64,000 nucleotides of DNA, taken from assembly GCA_020058765.1 (NCBI GenBank), contig JAGVDM010000004.1, positions 248,001 to 312,000 on the forward strand, read 5' to 3'. Each line of letters begins with the position of its first letter. Within the stretch, counting starts at the first letter, position 1. This stretch comes from Candidatus Peribacterales bacterium (lineage in GTDB: Bacteria; Patescibacteriota; Gracilibacteria; Peribacterales; Peribacteraceae). Of this stretch, positions 41,356-49,255 are shown piece by piece. The notes under the pieces are model-generated. The model had not been told where the DNA came from. It saw only the letters and a list, made by a program, of their open reading frames with translations, and searched no databases. The position numbers and the translations under genes were made by a program.

Positions 41356-41397
41356 GGCCTGATGATACCGCAACCAACCCCGGCCAACAATGCACGG

Positions 41398-42453
41398 TTA
41401 TCGCCCAGTGATCGCAATCAGAATGCCAATGAATGCGAGGAAAGCGCCCACAATCCAGAAGCGCATGGTCACTTTGCTTTCGCCCCATTCGAGCGCTTCG
41501 AAGTGGTGGTGAATGGGCGCCGCACGGAACACTTTTTTGCCGCCGCGGAACTTCTTGCTTGTGAGCTGAATAATGACGGAGAGCACTTCCATAAGGAAGA
41601 TGAACCCAATGAAGGGAAGTACGAGCACGTTATCCGTCATGAGTGCAATCACGCCGAGCACGCCGCCAAGTGCGAGCGAACCGGTATCACCCATGAAGAA
41701 TAACGCAGGGGGAACGTTGTGCCAGAGGAATGCGGCAATCGCACCCACGCACACTGCACAGAATGCAGCGAGTGATGTGAGACCAGAGAGATAGGCAATC
41801 ACAGCAAACGACCCGTATGCGATCACCAGCAACCCTGCGGCAAGACCGTCTAGTCCATCAGTAATGTTCACCGCATTGGACGTCCCCACAATAATAAATA
41901 TGAAAATCGGCACGTACCACCACCCAAGTGTCATATCACCGTAGAAGGGGATGAAAATACTGTCGTACCCCAAACGCACGTGGAACCAGTACGCACCAAC
42001 GGCGCCAATGAGCATGAGCGTAGAGAGCTTTGGGAGCCAATCTAAGCCCTTCTTCTTCCCAAGCCCTGCAATATTCCAGTAATCGTCTACTGCACCAAGA
42101 ATGCCCATGCTCACCAGGGTGAAGAGTGGCAGGTACACCTGGCCACGCTGCAAGAGAGAGAAATCGAGCACGCCCGCAAGCGAGAGCACACGAGAGAAAA
42201 GCACGGTAAAGAGGATCGCCCCCCAAATGAGCAAACCGCCCATAGTCGGCGTACCGAACTTGTTCTTGTGATACTGGCGGAATATCGCTGCTTCGCGGCC
42301 GTCTACCGTTTCTACGCGCAACTGCTTCCCGAGCTTGTTTTGGCGCAGAAAACGGACGAACGTGGGCGTGAATGCGAGGCCGAGTACGAACGCGAAAAGC
42401 GCGTAACCGAGTATCGCAGCGAGTGAAAGTCCTGGATCGGGGGCGGTAGGCAT
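41398..42453 (-). CDS. mraY: Phospho-N-acetylmuramoyl-pentapeptide transferase MraY
   Basis: A 351-residue polytopic enzyme that transfers phospho-MurNAc-pentapeptide to undecaprenyl phosphate (lipid I). Family motifs are GTPTMGGLLI, GAVDDYWN, TSNAVNITDGLDGLAAG, FFMGDTGSLALGG and the histidine motif APIHHHFEALEWGE. About ten membrane helices can be counted. ATG at 42453 has TATTGT eight bases upstream. It stands apart from other mur genes in this window. Confidence 0.95.
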   Translation of the reverse strand: MPTAPDPGLSLAAILGYALFAFVLGLAFTPTFVRFLRQNKLGKQLRVETVDGREAAIFRQYHKNKFGTPTMGGLLIWGAILFTVLFSRVLSLAGVLDFSLLQRGQVYLPLFTLVSMGILGAVDDYWNIAGLGKKKGLDWLPKLSTLMLIGAVGAYWFHVRLGYDSIFIPFYGDMTLGWWYVPIFIFIIVGTSNAVNITDGLDGLAAGLLVIAYGSFAVIAYLSGLTSLAAFCAVCVGAIAAFLWHNVPPALFFMGDTGSLALGGVLGVIALMTDNVLVLPFIGFIFLMEVLSVIIQLTSKKFRGGKKVFRAAPIHHHFEALEWGESKVTMRFWIVGAFLAFIGILIAITGR

Positions 42454-42490
42454 ACCAACACACAATACACGCAGCAGCAGCGCGCGTGAA

Positions 42491-43852
42491 CTACTCGTCG
42501 GAATGCACGCGATCCAAGTCGAAGAAGCGCATCTGCTCCTTCTTAAACATCAGTTCAACGCGGCCGGTAGGACCATTGCGGTGTTTACGGATGTAGATGT
42601 CCGTAATGCCGGGGCGGTCGCTGTCTTCCTCGTAGTAATCCTCGCGATACATCATCATCACCACGTCGGCGTCCTGTTCAATAGAGCCCGATTCACGCAG
42701 GTCGGAGAGCTGCGGAATGTTGCCCGGGCGACTCTCCACCGCGCGCGATAGCTGCGAGAGTGCAATGATGGGAATATGCAGTTCGCGCCCGAGCTGCTTG
42801 AGAGAACGAGAAATTTCGGAAATTTCCTGCACGCGGTTCCCCGCATAGCTTTGGTTCCCTGTGCTCATAAGCTGCAAGTAGTCCACCATGAGAATATCGA
42901 GACCGTGCTCCATCTGCAGGCGACGCGCCTTGGCACGCAGTTCAGGGATGGTGGAGGCAACGGAATCGTCGATGAAGATATTGGCTTTGGAGAGCTCATC
43001 CATAATGGGCCCCAAGTTCTGGAAGTCGCTATCGTCGAGTTTTCCGCGCTGGAGCTTCCACGAATCTACACCCAGCATGGAAGCGAACAGACGATCCACC
43101 AGCTGCTCCTTGCTCATTTCCAAAGAGAAGATGCCCACACTCTTGCCCGACTTGATGGCAACGTTCTGCGCGATGTTCAACATAAAGCTGGTTTTACCCA
43201 TGCTTGGGCGAGCAGCAATAATTACGAGATCGCTCGGTTGCATGCCAGAAAGCTTGTAATCCATGGATTTGAAGCCGGTGGGGATCCCCTTGAATGCATC
43301 GTCATCATCGGACTCGTGCATCTCAGCGAACTTCTCGTACCGCGCGTCGAGAACATCACGAATGTGAATGAATTTGTCTTTGATGAACGTATTGGAAATT
43401 TCGAAAACCGTCTTCTCCACTTCGTCGATAAGCTCAGGAATAGGACGTGCTTCCTCGTACCCCAATCCCGAAATCTTCTGCCCTGCGGAAATAATACGAC
43501 GATGCACCGATTTGGTTTTGACGATCTGGCCGTACTGGTAGACGTGTGACGACGTAGGAACGGCAGATGCAAGATCCGCAAGAAATGCACTTCCTCCCAA
43601 ATCCTGCACGCGCTGATTGGCGGCAAGCCGAGAGGAAACGGTCACGAAGTCGACAGGCTCATGCGCGTGGTAGAGCCCCGCAATTGCCTCGTACACATTG
43701 CGATACACCGGATCGTAGAAGTCCTCGGGCTTGAGGAAGTCGCTCACCTTGATGATGGCATCCGGATCGAGCAGAAGCGCGCCGAGCACGGTCTTCTCCG
43801 CCTCGAGTGAGTGCGGCTGCGTGTGAATCGATACGGGAGTTTGGGTGGCCAT
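42491..43852 (-). CDS. dnaB: Replicative DNA helicase DnaB
   Basis: A 453-residue hexameric helicase of the replication fork. The N-terminal helical domain (HSLEAEKTVLGALLLD) is followed by the RecA-like motor: Walker A ARPSMGKTSFML near 220, SLEMSKEQL, Walker B ILMVDYLQLM, IIALSQLSR, and SGSIEQDADVVMMMYR. The length is standard and no intein is present. The ATG at 43852 is preceded by TACATTCCCCC. The DUF721 protein at 32320 may be its loader. Confidence 0.95.
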   Translation of the reverse strand: MATQTPVSIHTQPHSLEAEKTVLGALLLDPDAIIKVSDFLKPEDFYDPVYRNVYEAIAGLYHAHEPVDFVTVSSRLAANQRVQDLGGSAFLADLASAVPTSSHVYQYGQIVKTKSVHRRIISAGQKISGLGYEEARPIPELIDEVEKTVFEISNTFIKDKFIHIRDVLDARYEKFAEMHESDDDDAFKGIPTGFKSMDYKLSGMQPSDLVIIAARPSMGKTSFMLNIAQNVAIKSGKSVGIFSLEMSKEQLVDRLFASMLGVDSWKLQRGKLDDSDFQNLGPIMDELSKANIFIDDSVASTIPELRAKARRLQMEHGLDILMVDYLQLMSTGNQSYAGNRVQEISEISRSLKQLGRELHIPIIALSQLSRAVESRPGNIPQLSDLRESGSIEQDADVVMMMYREDYYEEDSDRPGITDIYIRKHRNGPTGRVELMFKKEQMRFFDLDRVHSDE

Positions 43853-43976
43853 GGGGGAATGTATTCTTGCGGGAGAATGCGGATGGGACAACCCCTCCTC
43901 GTCTTGCGGAGACTGCACACTTGTAGGCCGAGGAAACGGCCGCGATGGTGATCGACTGTGGAAAACCTGTGGAGAA

Positions 43977-44480
43977 TTACTGGTGCTCGCGGGCGTAGCG
44001 CAGCAATCCGAAGGCGCTGGGCGTGTGAATTACTGGGCCAGAGAGCACGTTCTCTATGGCTTCTTCAAGAGACAATTCGTGTACCTCGATGCATTCATCT
44101 TCATCCTGTGGCAGAGGTGAATGCACCAGGTTGTGTGCGAGGAAGATATGGTTTGCAATCGCAATGCTCTCTGCTTGCCGAGTAGTGCAGTAGTGCGAGA
44201 GCGTCTCCGCTCGAAAGCCTGTTTCTTCCTGCAACTCCCGTTGTGCTGCTTTGGAGATATCCTGCTCTTTGTCGACCTTGCCACTGGGGAGCATCCATAC
44301 GTACTCGCCATAAAACGGTCGGAATTCTTTGAGCACAAGCACCATGCCGGGCGTAGGGAATGCCAGCACACTCACCGCGTCGCAGCGGTACACGCGCGAA
44401 GTCCGCTTCACTCTGCCATCTGGCAGAGGAGCGGACTCGCGGACTATGCGCCATGTGTCGTCGGCATAGAGTTCTTCCAT
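43977..44480 (-). CDS. Nudix hydrolase (ADP-ribose pyrophosphatase type)
   Basis: A 167-residue Nudix protein. The box GKVDKEQDISKAAQRELQEETGF keeps the catalytic REL-x-EE core, but Gln stands where the first conserved Glu is expected (or there is a one-residue shift). The upstream FRPFYGEYVWMLPSG and the N-terminal VYRCDAVSVLAF segment resemble ADP-ribose and related NDP-sugar pyrophosphatases. It presumably clears toxic nucleotide derivatives. It lies 24 bp after recA on the same strand, so the two may share a transcript. Leader: TTTCTCCCCTCGCATTCGCC. Confidence 0.82.
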   Translation of the reverse strand: MEELYADDTWRIVRESAPLPDGRVKRTSRVYRCDAVSVLAFPTPGMVLVLKEFRPFYGEYVWMLPSGKVDKEQDISKAAQRELQEETGFRAETLSHYCTTRQAESIAIANHIFLAHNLVHSPLPQDEDECIEVHELSLEEAIENVLSGPVIHTPSAFGLLRYAREHQ

Positions 44481-44504
44481 AGGGCGAATGCGAGGGGAGA
44501 AAAA

Positions 44505-45611
44505 CTACTCCTTGGATTTCTGAAGAATCTCTTTCTCAATCTTAAGTGCAATCTTCACGTTCTCCTTGAGGTACTCGCGTGCCTGCTCTTTACCTTGGCC
44601 AATCGTCTCTTCACCGTAGCGGAAGTACGCACCGGACTTCTCGAGCACTCCGTACTTCACACCAAGCTCCAGCAGATCACCCTCTTTACTAATGCCTTGT
44701 GCGTACAGAATATCGAACTCCGCCTGACGGAATGGTGGAGCGACTTTGTTCTTTACTACTTTGGCGCGTGTGCGGCTCCCAATAATCTCCTGCGTTTCAC
44801 CTTTCTTCTCCAGGATTTTATCGATGCGCCGAATATCGATACGTACGGATGCGTAGAACTTGAGTGCGTTGCCACCTGGAGTGGTTTCGGGGTTCCCGAA
44901 CATCACACCGATTTTCATGCGAATCTGGTTAATGAAGATCACCGAGCATTTCGTCTTGCTGACAATCGACGTGAGTTTGCGAAGCGCCTGGCTCATAAGT
45001 CGCGCCTGCAATCCCATGTGACTATCGCCCATCATGCCCTCGATTTCAGCTCGAGGAGTGAGTGCAGCAACCGAGTCCACCACGATCACATCGATCGCGC
45101 CGCTTCGCACAAGCTTCTCGGTGATTTCCAACGCCTGCTCACCGTCATCGGGTTGTGAGACGAGTAGGTCATCCACATCCACACCGATTTTGCCGGCGTA
45201 GACGATATCGAGTGCGTGCTCCGCATCGATGAACGCAGCGCGACCACCACGTGCTTGCACTTCCGCAATGGTATGCAGCGCAAGGGTGGTTTTCCCGGAC
45301 GACTCTGGCCCGTAGATCTCAATAATGCGACCACGAGGGATGCCCCCGCCAAGAGCGATATCTAAGGCGATAGAACCCGACGGCGTGGTTTCAAAGCTCG
45401 TTTTGCCTCGCTCGCTCATCATCATGATGCTCCCATCGCCGTACTCCTTCTTGATCTGCGCGAGCGCAGATTCAATTGCTGCGTTGCGCGGGTCTACGGG
45501 TGCAGGTGCTTTCACTTTTGGTGCAGGTGTATCTGGCACAGTGGCTTTGGGGGATGCGGAAGAAATCTTGCTCGGTTCGAGGACAGCGGCTTTCGTTGCT
45601 ACGGGGGTCAT
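44505..45611 (-). CDS. recA: Recombinase RecA
   Basis: A 368-residue RecA. A 40-residue Ala/Pro-rich N-terminal extension ([20 protein letters not shown]) precedes the conserved [18 protein letters not shown]. Walker A is [12 protein letters not shown], Walker [13 protein letters not shown], loop L2 follows [23 protein letters not shown] (in part), and the C-terminal domain is short. RecA pairs DNA strands and, as ssDNA filament, provokes self-cleavage of LexA/S24 proteins such as the one at 14808. ATG at 45611 has a CTTTCCCCTTCCC leader and TATTCT 25 bases upstream. Two similar dyads lie upstream. Confidence 0.96.
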   Translation of the reverse strand: MTPVATKAAVLEPSKISSASPKATVPDTPAPKVKAPAPVDPRNAAIESALAQIKKEYGDGSIMMMSERGKTSFETTPSGSIALDIALGGGIPRGRIIEIYGPESSGKTTLALHTIAEVQARGGRAAFIDAEHALDIVYAGKIGVDVDDLLVSQPDDGEQALEITEKLVRSGAIDVIVVDSVAALTPRAEIEGMMGDSHMGLQARLMSQALRKLTSIVSKTKCSVIFINQIRMKIGVMFGNPETTPGGNALKFYASVRIDIRRIDKILEKKGETQEIIGSRTRAKVVKNKVAPPFRQAEFDILYAQGISKEGDLLELGVKYGVLEKSGAYFRYGEETIGQGKEQAREYLKENVKIALKIEKEILQKSKE

Positions 45612-45642
45612 GATAGGGAAGGGGAAAGAGGAAGAATAGAGG

Positions 45643-45658
45643 GTGAATGTTCGTACAC
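45643..45658. promoter_or_regulatory. recA-proximal dyad, candidate LexA-type box
   Basis: GTGAATGTTCGTACAC, extended by GGG/CCC to a GGGTG...CACCC inverted repeat, 31 bp before the recA ATG and directly upstream of its TATTCT -10. It matches the distal dyad at 45725-45740 in 13 of 16 positions. Confidence 0.45.
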
Positions 45659-45724
45659 CCACTTTCACACGACCAACTAAGCAGGGCAAGAATCTGCAGT
45701 TGCAGAGCCCCGTAATACATTGTG

Positions 45725-45740
45725 GTGTATTATCGTACAC
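45725..45740. promoter_or_regulatory. recA-distal dyad, candidate LexA-type box
   Basis: GTGTATTATCGTACAC, with GTGTA/TACAC arms, just after the stop of the upstream hydrolase gene and 82 bp from the proximal copy. Two copies around one promoter suggest a repressor site; the protein is unknown. Confidence 0.45.
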
Positions 45741-45741
45741 C

Positions 45742-46296
45742 CTAAGAAATCCGCTGCAGGACTCGTTCTAGGAGAAGAGGGAACTCCTCGTATCCTGCGC
45801 TGGTATTGAAGTGTCCTGCGTCGGGTACCACAGTAAGTGTGCCGTGGAGATGCTGTGCAAGTGTTTCCGCTCGTTCCATCTTCACATACGGATCATTCGG
45901 CGCGTGGAAAATCTCCACATGCGCACAGTGCTCACAAATCGTCGGCCAATCAAAAGGGCGATCGGCAATATCGCGCATGATGGGATCGAACATGCTCCCC
46001 GTAACACCCCATGCAGGTGCAACACAGAACGCAGCATCTGCTGACGTGCGTTCAAGTACACTCAGGAGAAATGCAACACCGAGGCTATGGCCAATAAGAA
46101 GAGACTGTTCATCCACCGTATCGAGAAATGGTGCGAAGACGTCCCACCACTGCGCGAATGTTGTAACCGGGCGAGTAGTAGGAAATCGCGGCACAGTAAC
46201 CGAAAGCCCCTCCTGCTGCAGCGCATGACGAAGCCACGGAAACCAGTTCTCCCCGGGGGAGCCCCCTATACCGTGGAAGATGAATGCGGAACGCAT
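45742..46296 (-). CDS. Small alpha/beta serine hydrolase (RBBP9/YdeN type)
   Basis: A 184-residue alpha/beta hydrolase. [18 protein letters not shown] starts the fold, the nucleophile is Ser in [13 protein letters not shown], the acid is Asp in [12 protein letters not shown], and the base His is in VVPDAGHFN. The compact size and the order match RBBP9/YdeN proteins, whose substrates are unknown. GATACA ends eight bases before the ATG. It is 12 bp downstream of the lipoprotein gene's stop, so the transcript may be shared. Confidence 0.85.
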   Translation of the reverse strand: MRSAFIFHGIGGSPGENWFPWLRHALQQEGLSVTVPRFPTTRPVTTFAQWWDVFAPFLDTVDEQSLLIGHSLGVAFLLSVLERTSADAAFCVAPAWGVTGSMFDPIMRDIADRPFDWPTICEHCAHVEIFHAPNDPYVKMERAETLAQHLHGTLTVVPDAGHFNTSAGYEEFPLLLERVLQRIS

Positions 46297-46308
46297 GTCC
46301 GCAGTGTA

Positions 46309-47160
46309 TCAGAGGCTTTTACACACACCGATGTTCTCCTGCAGGTTGGTGATATCGCAGTACGATGCTGGTGGACAAAGAATGCCTGCAGGCCCACCAC
46401 ATGGTGTTCCTAACGCTGTCCCCGTTCCTGTTACAGGGGCAATAGAGGAATTCTGCGGATTGTCGGATGACTGCAAGCGGATGGTCTCCAGAATCGCGAG
46501 CCAATCCTGGCGCAAGCGTTCTGCTTGTTCGGGAATTTCTGGCGTGAACGAGAATACGAGCACGTCGCTCGAACGCTCAAGCACAACAGTTTCCGCACCC
46601 GACTGCTCATTGCTCACACGTAGGGCGCGAGCTGTGCCTACAACCGTCGGCATTGCGTTGAGCAGATCAATAGGGCTCTTCTCCATGCGCTCGACCTTCA
46701 TGATCGATGCTGTGCTCCCAGGCGCACGCAGTGCAATGGATTGATCACCCACGGTTGCCTCCCATGTTTCGGGGGCACGCAACGCAAGACCGAGTGCCGG
46801 CACCGACCATTCTTTCGTCTGCTGCTCGAGCACATCCACAACGCGCGACACTTCGAGCACTGGCAAGAACGACGGATCAACATTCGCCGAGAGCGTACCC
46901 TCGAGTACAACAGGCTTACGTTCATACCGGCGCAAATTCGTTGTCTCGCTCTCGACGTAGTACACATCCTTGCCATCGACTTGTAGCACATGTGTCCCGC
47001 GGCGCAGCAAAGAGATGTCTGCAGGAAGAAGTGTTCCTGTCATGGTCAGTGTACCCGTGGGCAATGGTGCAGGGCCTTCGCTGTCATCTCCGCAACCAAC
47101 GAGCAACAGGCTCGCAGTTACAAGGAGAACAGACACTGGAAAACGGGATACCGTTGTCAC
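46309..47160 (-). CDS. Lipoprotein with Cys-rich C-terminus
   Basis: A 283-residue protein with a lipoprotein signal (VSVLLVTASLLLVGC, Cys at about 23) and a short Asp/Ser linker. A small beta-barrel segment follows (GTLTMTGTLLPADISLLRRG, listed without ends; VVLEGTLSA), then a PsbP/DUF-like alpha/beta part (LALRAPETWEATVGDQSIAL). The C-terminus carries six cysteines in TPCGGPAGILCPPASYC ... GVCKSL, as in small extracellular Cys-rich domains. Function is unknown. The GTG start has a GCCCCTTCCCCTTCCGC leader. Confidence 0.68.
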   Translation of the reverse strand: MTTVSRFPVSVLLVTASLLLVGCGDDSEGPAPLPTGTLTMTGTLLPADISLLRRGTHVLQVDGKDVYYVESETTNLRRYERKPVVLEGTLSANVDPSFLPVLEVSRVVDVLEQQTKEWSVPALGLALRAPETWEATVGDQSIALRAPGSTASIMKVERMEKSPIDLLNAMPTVVGTARALRVSNEQSGAETVVLERSSDVLVFSFTPEIPEQAERLRQDWLAILETIRLQSSDNPQNSSIAPVTGTGTALGTPCGGPAGILCPPASYCDITNLQENIGVCKSL

Positions 47161-47177
47161 GCGGAAGGGGAAGGGGC

Positions 47178-48284
47178 TTATTTGAGGGACGGATCAAATG
47201 CGTACACGGCGCGACCAACACGCTTGAAGTACGGCATCTTTTGCAAGTTGAGCGAAATCGTCCCGATCTTCACTGTGCGCTGGCGTGCGACTTCGGCAAT
47301 GATCTCCTTCTTGGAAAGCGGACCCTTGTCTTTCAGGATGCGTTCGATCACATCGGCTACGGTGCCTGGCTCAAAGCCCCATTCATGCAGTGCGTAGAGC
47401 CCGCGACCCACGAGCACAAACTCGGGGTAGCGAATGAGCTCGTTATGCACAGCTTGTACCGTAACGTTCTTGTGGTCGAAGTGTGCCTCGCGAATGCGGT
47501 TGGCAATATCCATAAAGTGCAGAGGCTCACCCGACTTGCGCAGGATGATCTCCACCTTGTCGCGAATGCTGCGTGGGCGAACGAAGCGCCACTCTGTGAG
47601 CCCCCATCCTTCGGGGATCTCCCGCAAACGCTCGTCGATTTTGAGGCAGCTCACAATGAGTTCAGGGCTTGGTACGCGACCATCAAACAGGTTGAGGGCG
47701 CGAATGGCAGACACGATTTCATCGGTCTTCATGCACGATTTGCGCTTCTTGAGGATCTTTACAATGTTGTTCACGATCAGGCTGATGTCCTGCATCGCGA
47801 GTGTCTCGATACGCCAGAATGGCACGAACGTGTTGCTTCGGCGACCGGCAACCATCTCGTTATCAATAGAGAAGGAGAGTCGGAGCACAGCGCCATCAAT
47901 GTCCGCGCTACCCTTAATGCGCTTGAGTGTCTCGGAAACAAGGTCATCTTCGCGCATCACTCCTCCGTGCATGCGCAATACCGCCTTCGCAAGGTCGTTG
48001 ACCTCCTCGAGACGTGTGGTGCGAACGGTGCGGCGGAGCTTGCCCAACGCAATACTCTCAATTTGACGGATGCGCTCACGCGTGACATTAAAGTGCTTTC
48101 CAATCTTCTCTAGCGTCTGCTTCTGGCTACCCTGGAGGGCGAAACGTCGCTTAATGACCGTAGACTCCTTCTCCGTTAGAACCATGAAAAGATTCGAAAG
48201 CAACTCCTGTAAATTCACAGAGAGTTGCGGTGCGGCTGCGGTTTGGGTGGAGGGAGCAGTGGGAGTCATTGCGAGGTCGGGCAT
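47178..48284 (-). CDS. Sigma region 4-like regulator with HARE-HTH repeats
   Basis: A 368-residue DNA-binding protein. Residues about 25-85 form a sigma-70 region 4 (LTEKESTVIKRRFAL ... TLEKIGKHFNVTRERIRQIESIALGKLRR), the part that reads -35 elements. Regions 1-3 are absent, so it cannot melt promoters alone. The rest has winged-helix units; the segment RDKVEIILRKSGEPLHFMDIANRI and later GPLSKKEIIAEVARQRTVKIGTI match the HARE-HTH fold of the RNA polymerase delta subunit. Such fusions are common in Patescibacteria. Role: probably a polymerase-associated transcription factor. Leader has TTCTCCCCTCTCC. Confidence 0.8.
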   Translation of the reverse strand: MPDLAMTPTAPSTQTAAAPQLSVNLQELLSNLFMVLTEKESTVIKRRFALQGSQKQTLEKIGKHFNVTRERIRQIESIALGKLRRTVRTTRLEEVNDLAKAVLRMHGGVMREDDLVSETLKRIKGSADIDGAVLRLSFSIDNEMVAGRRSNTFVPFWRIETLAMQDISLIVNNIVKILKKRKSCMKTDEIVSAIRALNLFDGRVPSPELIVSCLKIDERLREIPEGWGLTEWRFVRPRSIRDKVEIILRKSGEPLHFMDIANRIREAHFDHKNVTVQAVHNELIRYPEFVLVGRGLYALHEWGFEPGTVADVIERILKDKGPLSKKEIIAEVARQRTVKIGTISLNLQKMPYFKRVGRAVYAFDPSLK

Positions 48285-48479
48285 TGGCGGAGAGGGGAGA
48301 ACAACCCTCGTTATACCAGAACGTTGACAGAGACAAAAGATCGGGTAGTGGTTTGACTAGACGAGTGGCAGAAGATGTGTCGTCTTCTGATCTACGTCAC
48401 TACCAGCGCACGTCCCCAAATGGGAACGCGAGAAGAAGAAAGAACAAAGGTTGATAATTTACTATGTTATTTGTATTTG

Positions 48480-48857
48480 TCAAATACTTTGTCGAGCAAG
48501 GTATGTAGTCAGAATCTGGCAAGCTGCCTCAGCATCTGGATCGGTAATTCCTGCACCCTTCAGTGTCGTGAAACGTTCGTCGAGCTCGTCAATGGTCACT
48601 GTAGAGGGGAGCGAAAACTCTGCCATCGCCTGACGAACGAGTGTTACCTGTTCGCCAACATCCCCCGATGGGAGCAGCGGAAGACCAACAACAATATGCG
48701 TAATGTGACGAGCCTCCACGAGTGAACGCACCTGCTCGGCAAGACCCTGGAACGATGCGTGACGCAGCGTGGCAAGGGGGAGGGGAATGCCGTGTGCGGC
48801 ATCGGCAAAAGCGACCCCGGTACGCCGGAGGCCGATATCAAGGGCGAGAATGCGCAT
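48480..48857 (-). CDS. ruvX: RuvX (YqgF) family nuclease
   Basis: A 125-residue RNase H-like protein. Catalytic acids: Asp7 in MRILALDIGLRRTGVA, Glu in VTIDELDERFTT, and Asp in ITDPDAEAACQIL, where the family usually has DxxAA. IVVGLPLLPSG replaces the common VGLP(L/R)xxxG. Homologues process pre-16S rRNA or resolve Holliday junctions. It starts 3 bp after the rpsT stop, an operon that fits a ribosome-maturation role. Confidence 0.88.
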   Translation of the reverse strand: MRILALDIGLRRTGVAFADAAHGIPLPLATLRHASFQGLAEQVRSLVEARHITHIVVGLPLLPSGDVGEQVTLVRQAMAEFSLPSTVTIDELDERFTTLKGAGITDPDAEAACQILTTYLARQSI

Positions 48858-48860
48858 GCC

Positions 48861-49127
48861 CTACTTCGTGCTGGCCGCAACCATGCGAGCCACCAGGGAC
48901 TTCTTGCGTGCAGCGTTGCGTGGGTGGATCAGGTGCTTCTTGGCAGCCATATCGATGGCCTTATACACACCAGGCAGAAGCTTCTGGGCTTCGTCGAACT
49001 TCTTGGCGGTCGAGAGATCGCGCACCTTGCGGAGCATTGTTTTCATGTGCGTCTTCACCGGAGCCCTGCGGTCCTGACGGACGCGACTCTGGCGCATTCG
49101 CTTGATGGCTGATTCAATAAGTGGCAT
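48861..49127 (-). CDS. rpsT: 30S ribosomal protein bS20
   Basis: An 88-residue, strongly basic helical protein of normal length. MPLIESAIKRMRQSRVRQDRR and IHPRNAARKKSLVARMV are the family signatures; the conserved K.A.KR.R..E of other phyla is modified to IESAIKRMRQS. It binds 16S rRNA early in 30S assembly. TAGGAT lies 11 bases upstream of the ATG. It is co-transcribed with ruvX. Confidence 0.93.
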   Translation of the reverse strand: MPLIESAIKRMRQSRVRQDRRAPVKTHMKTMLRKVRDLSTAKKFDEAQKLLPGVYKAIDMAAKKHLIHPRNAARKKSLVARMVAASTK

Positions 49128-49221
49128 AAAGCCCGCGAATCCTACGGAGACTCACTTGGCGAGTCAAGAAATACGCAGAAATTCATCCTTCTCTACAGGA
49201 GCGGAGAATGGCTGAAGTGCA

Positions 49222-49249
49222 TTGACCAAAGCGCAAAAATAAGTAGAAT
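49222..49249 (+). promoter_or_regulatory. glmS promoter giving a leaderless transcript
   Basis: TTGACC (49222-49227), 16-bp spacer, TAGAAT (49244-49249), then six bases and the ATG at 49256. Transcription should start on the start codon itself. No glmS ribozyme is therefore possible in the leader. Confidence 0.75.
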
Positions 49250-49255
49250 CCATCC

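Noticed and set aside
46707-48113. 468-codon plus-strand ORF
   Set aside because: It is the shadow of the lipoprotein and the sigma-like gene on the other strand; composition is Arg/His/Cys-rich and no motif is seen.
49190-49255. glmS ribozyme or other leader riboswitch before glmS
   Set aside because: The promoter TTGACC-16-TAGAAT ends six bases before the ATG, so there is no transcribed leader to hold one.
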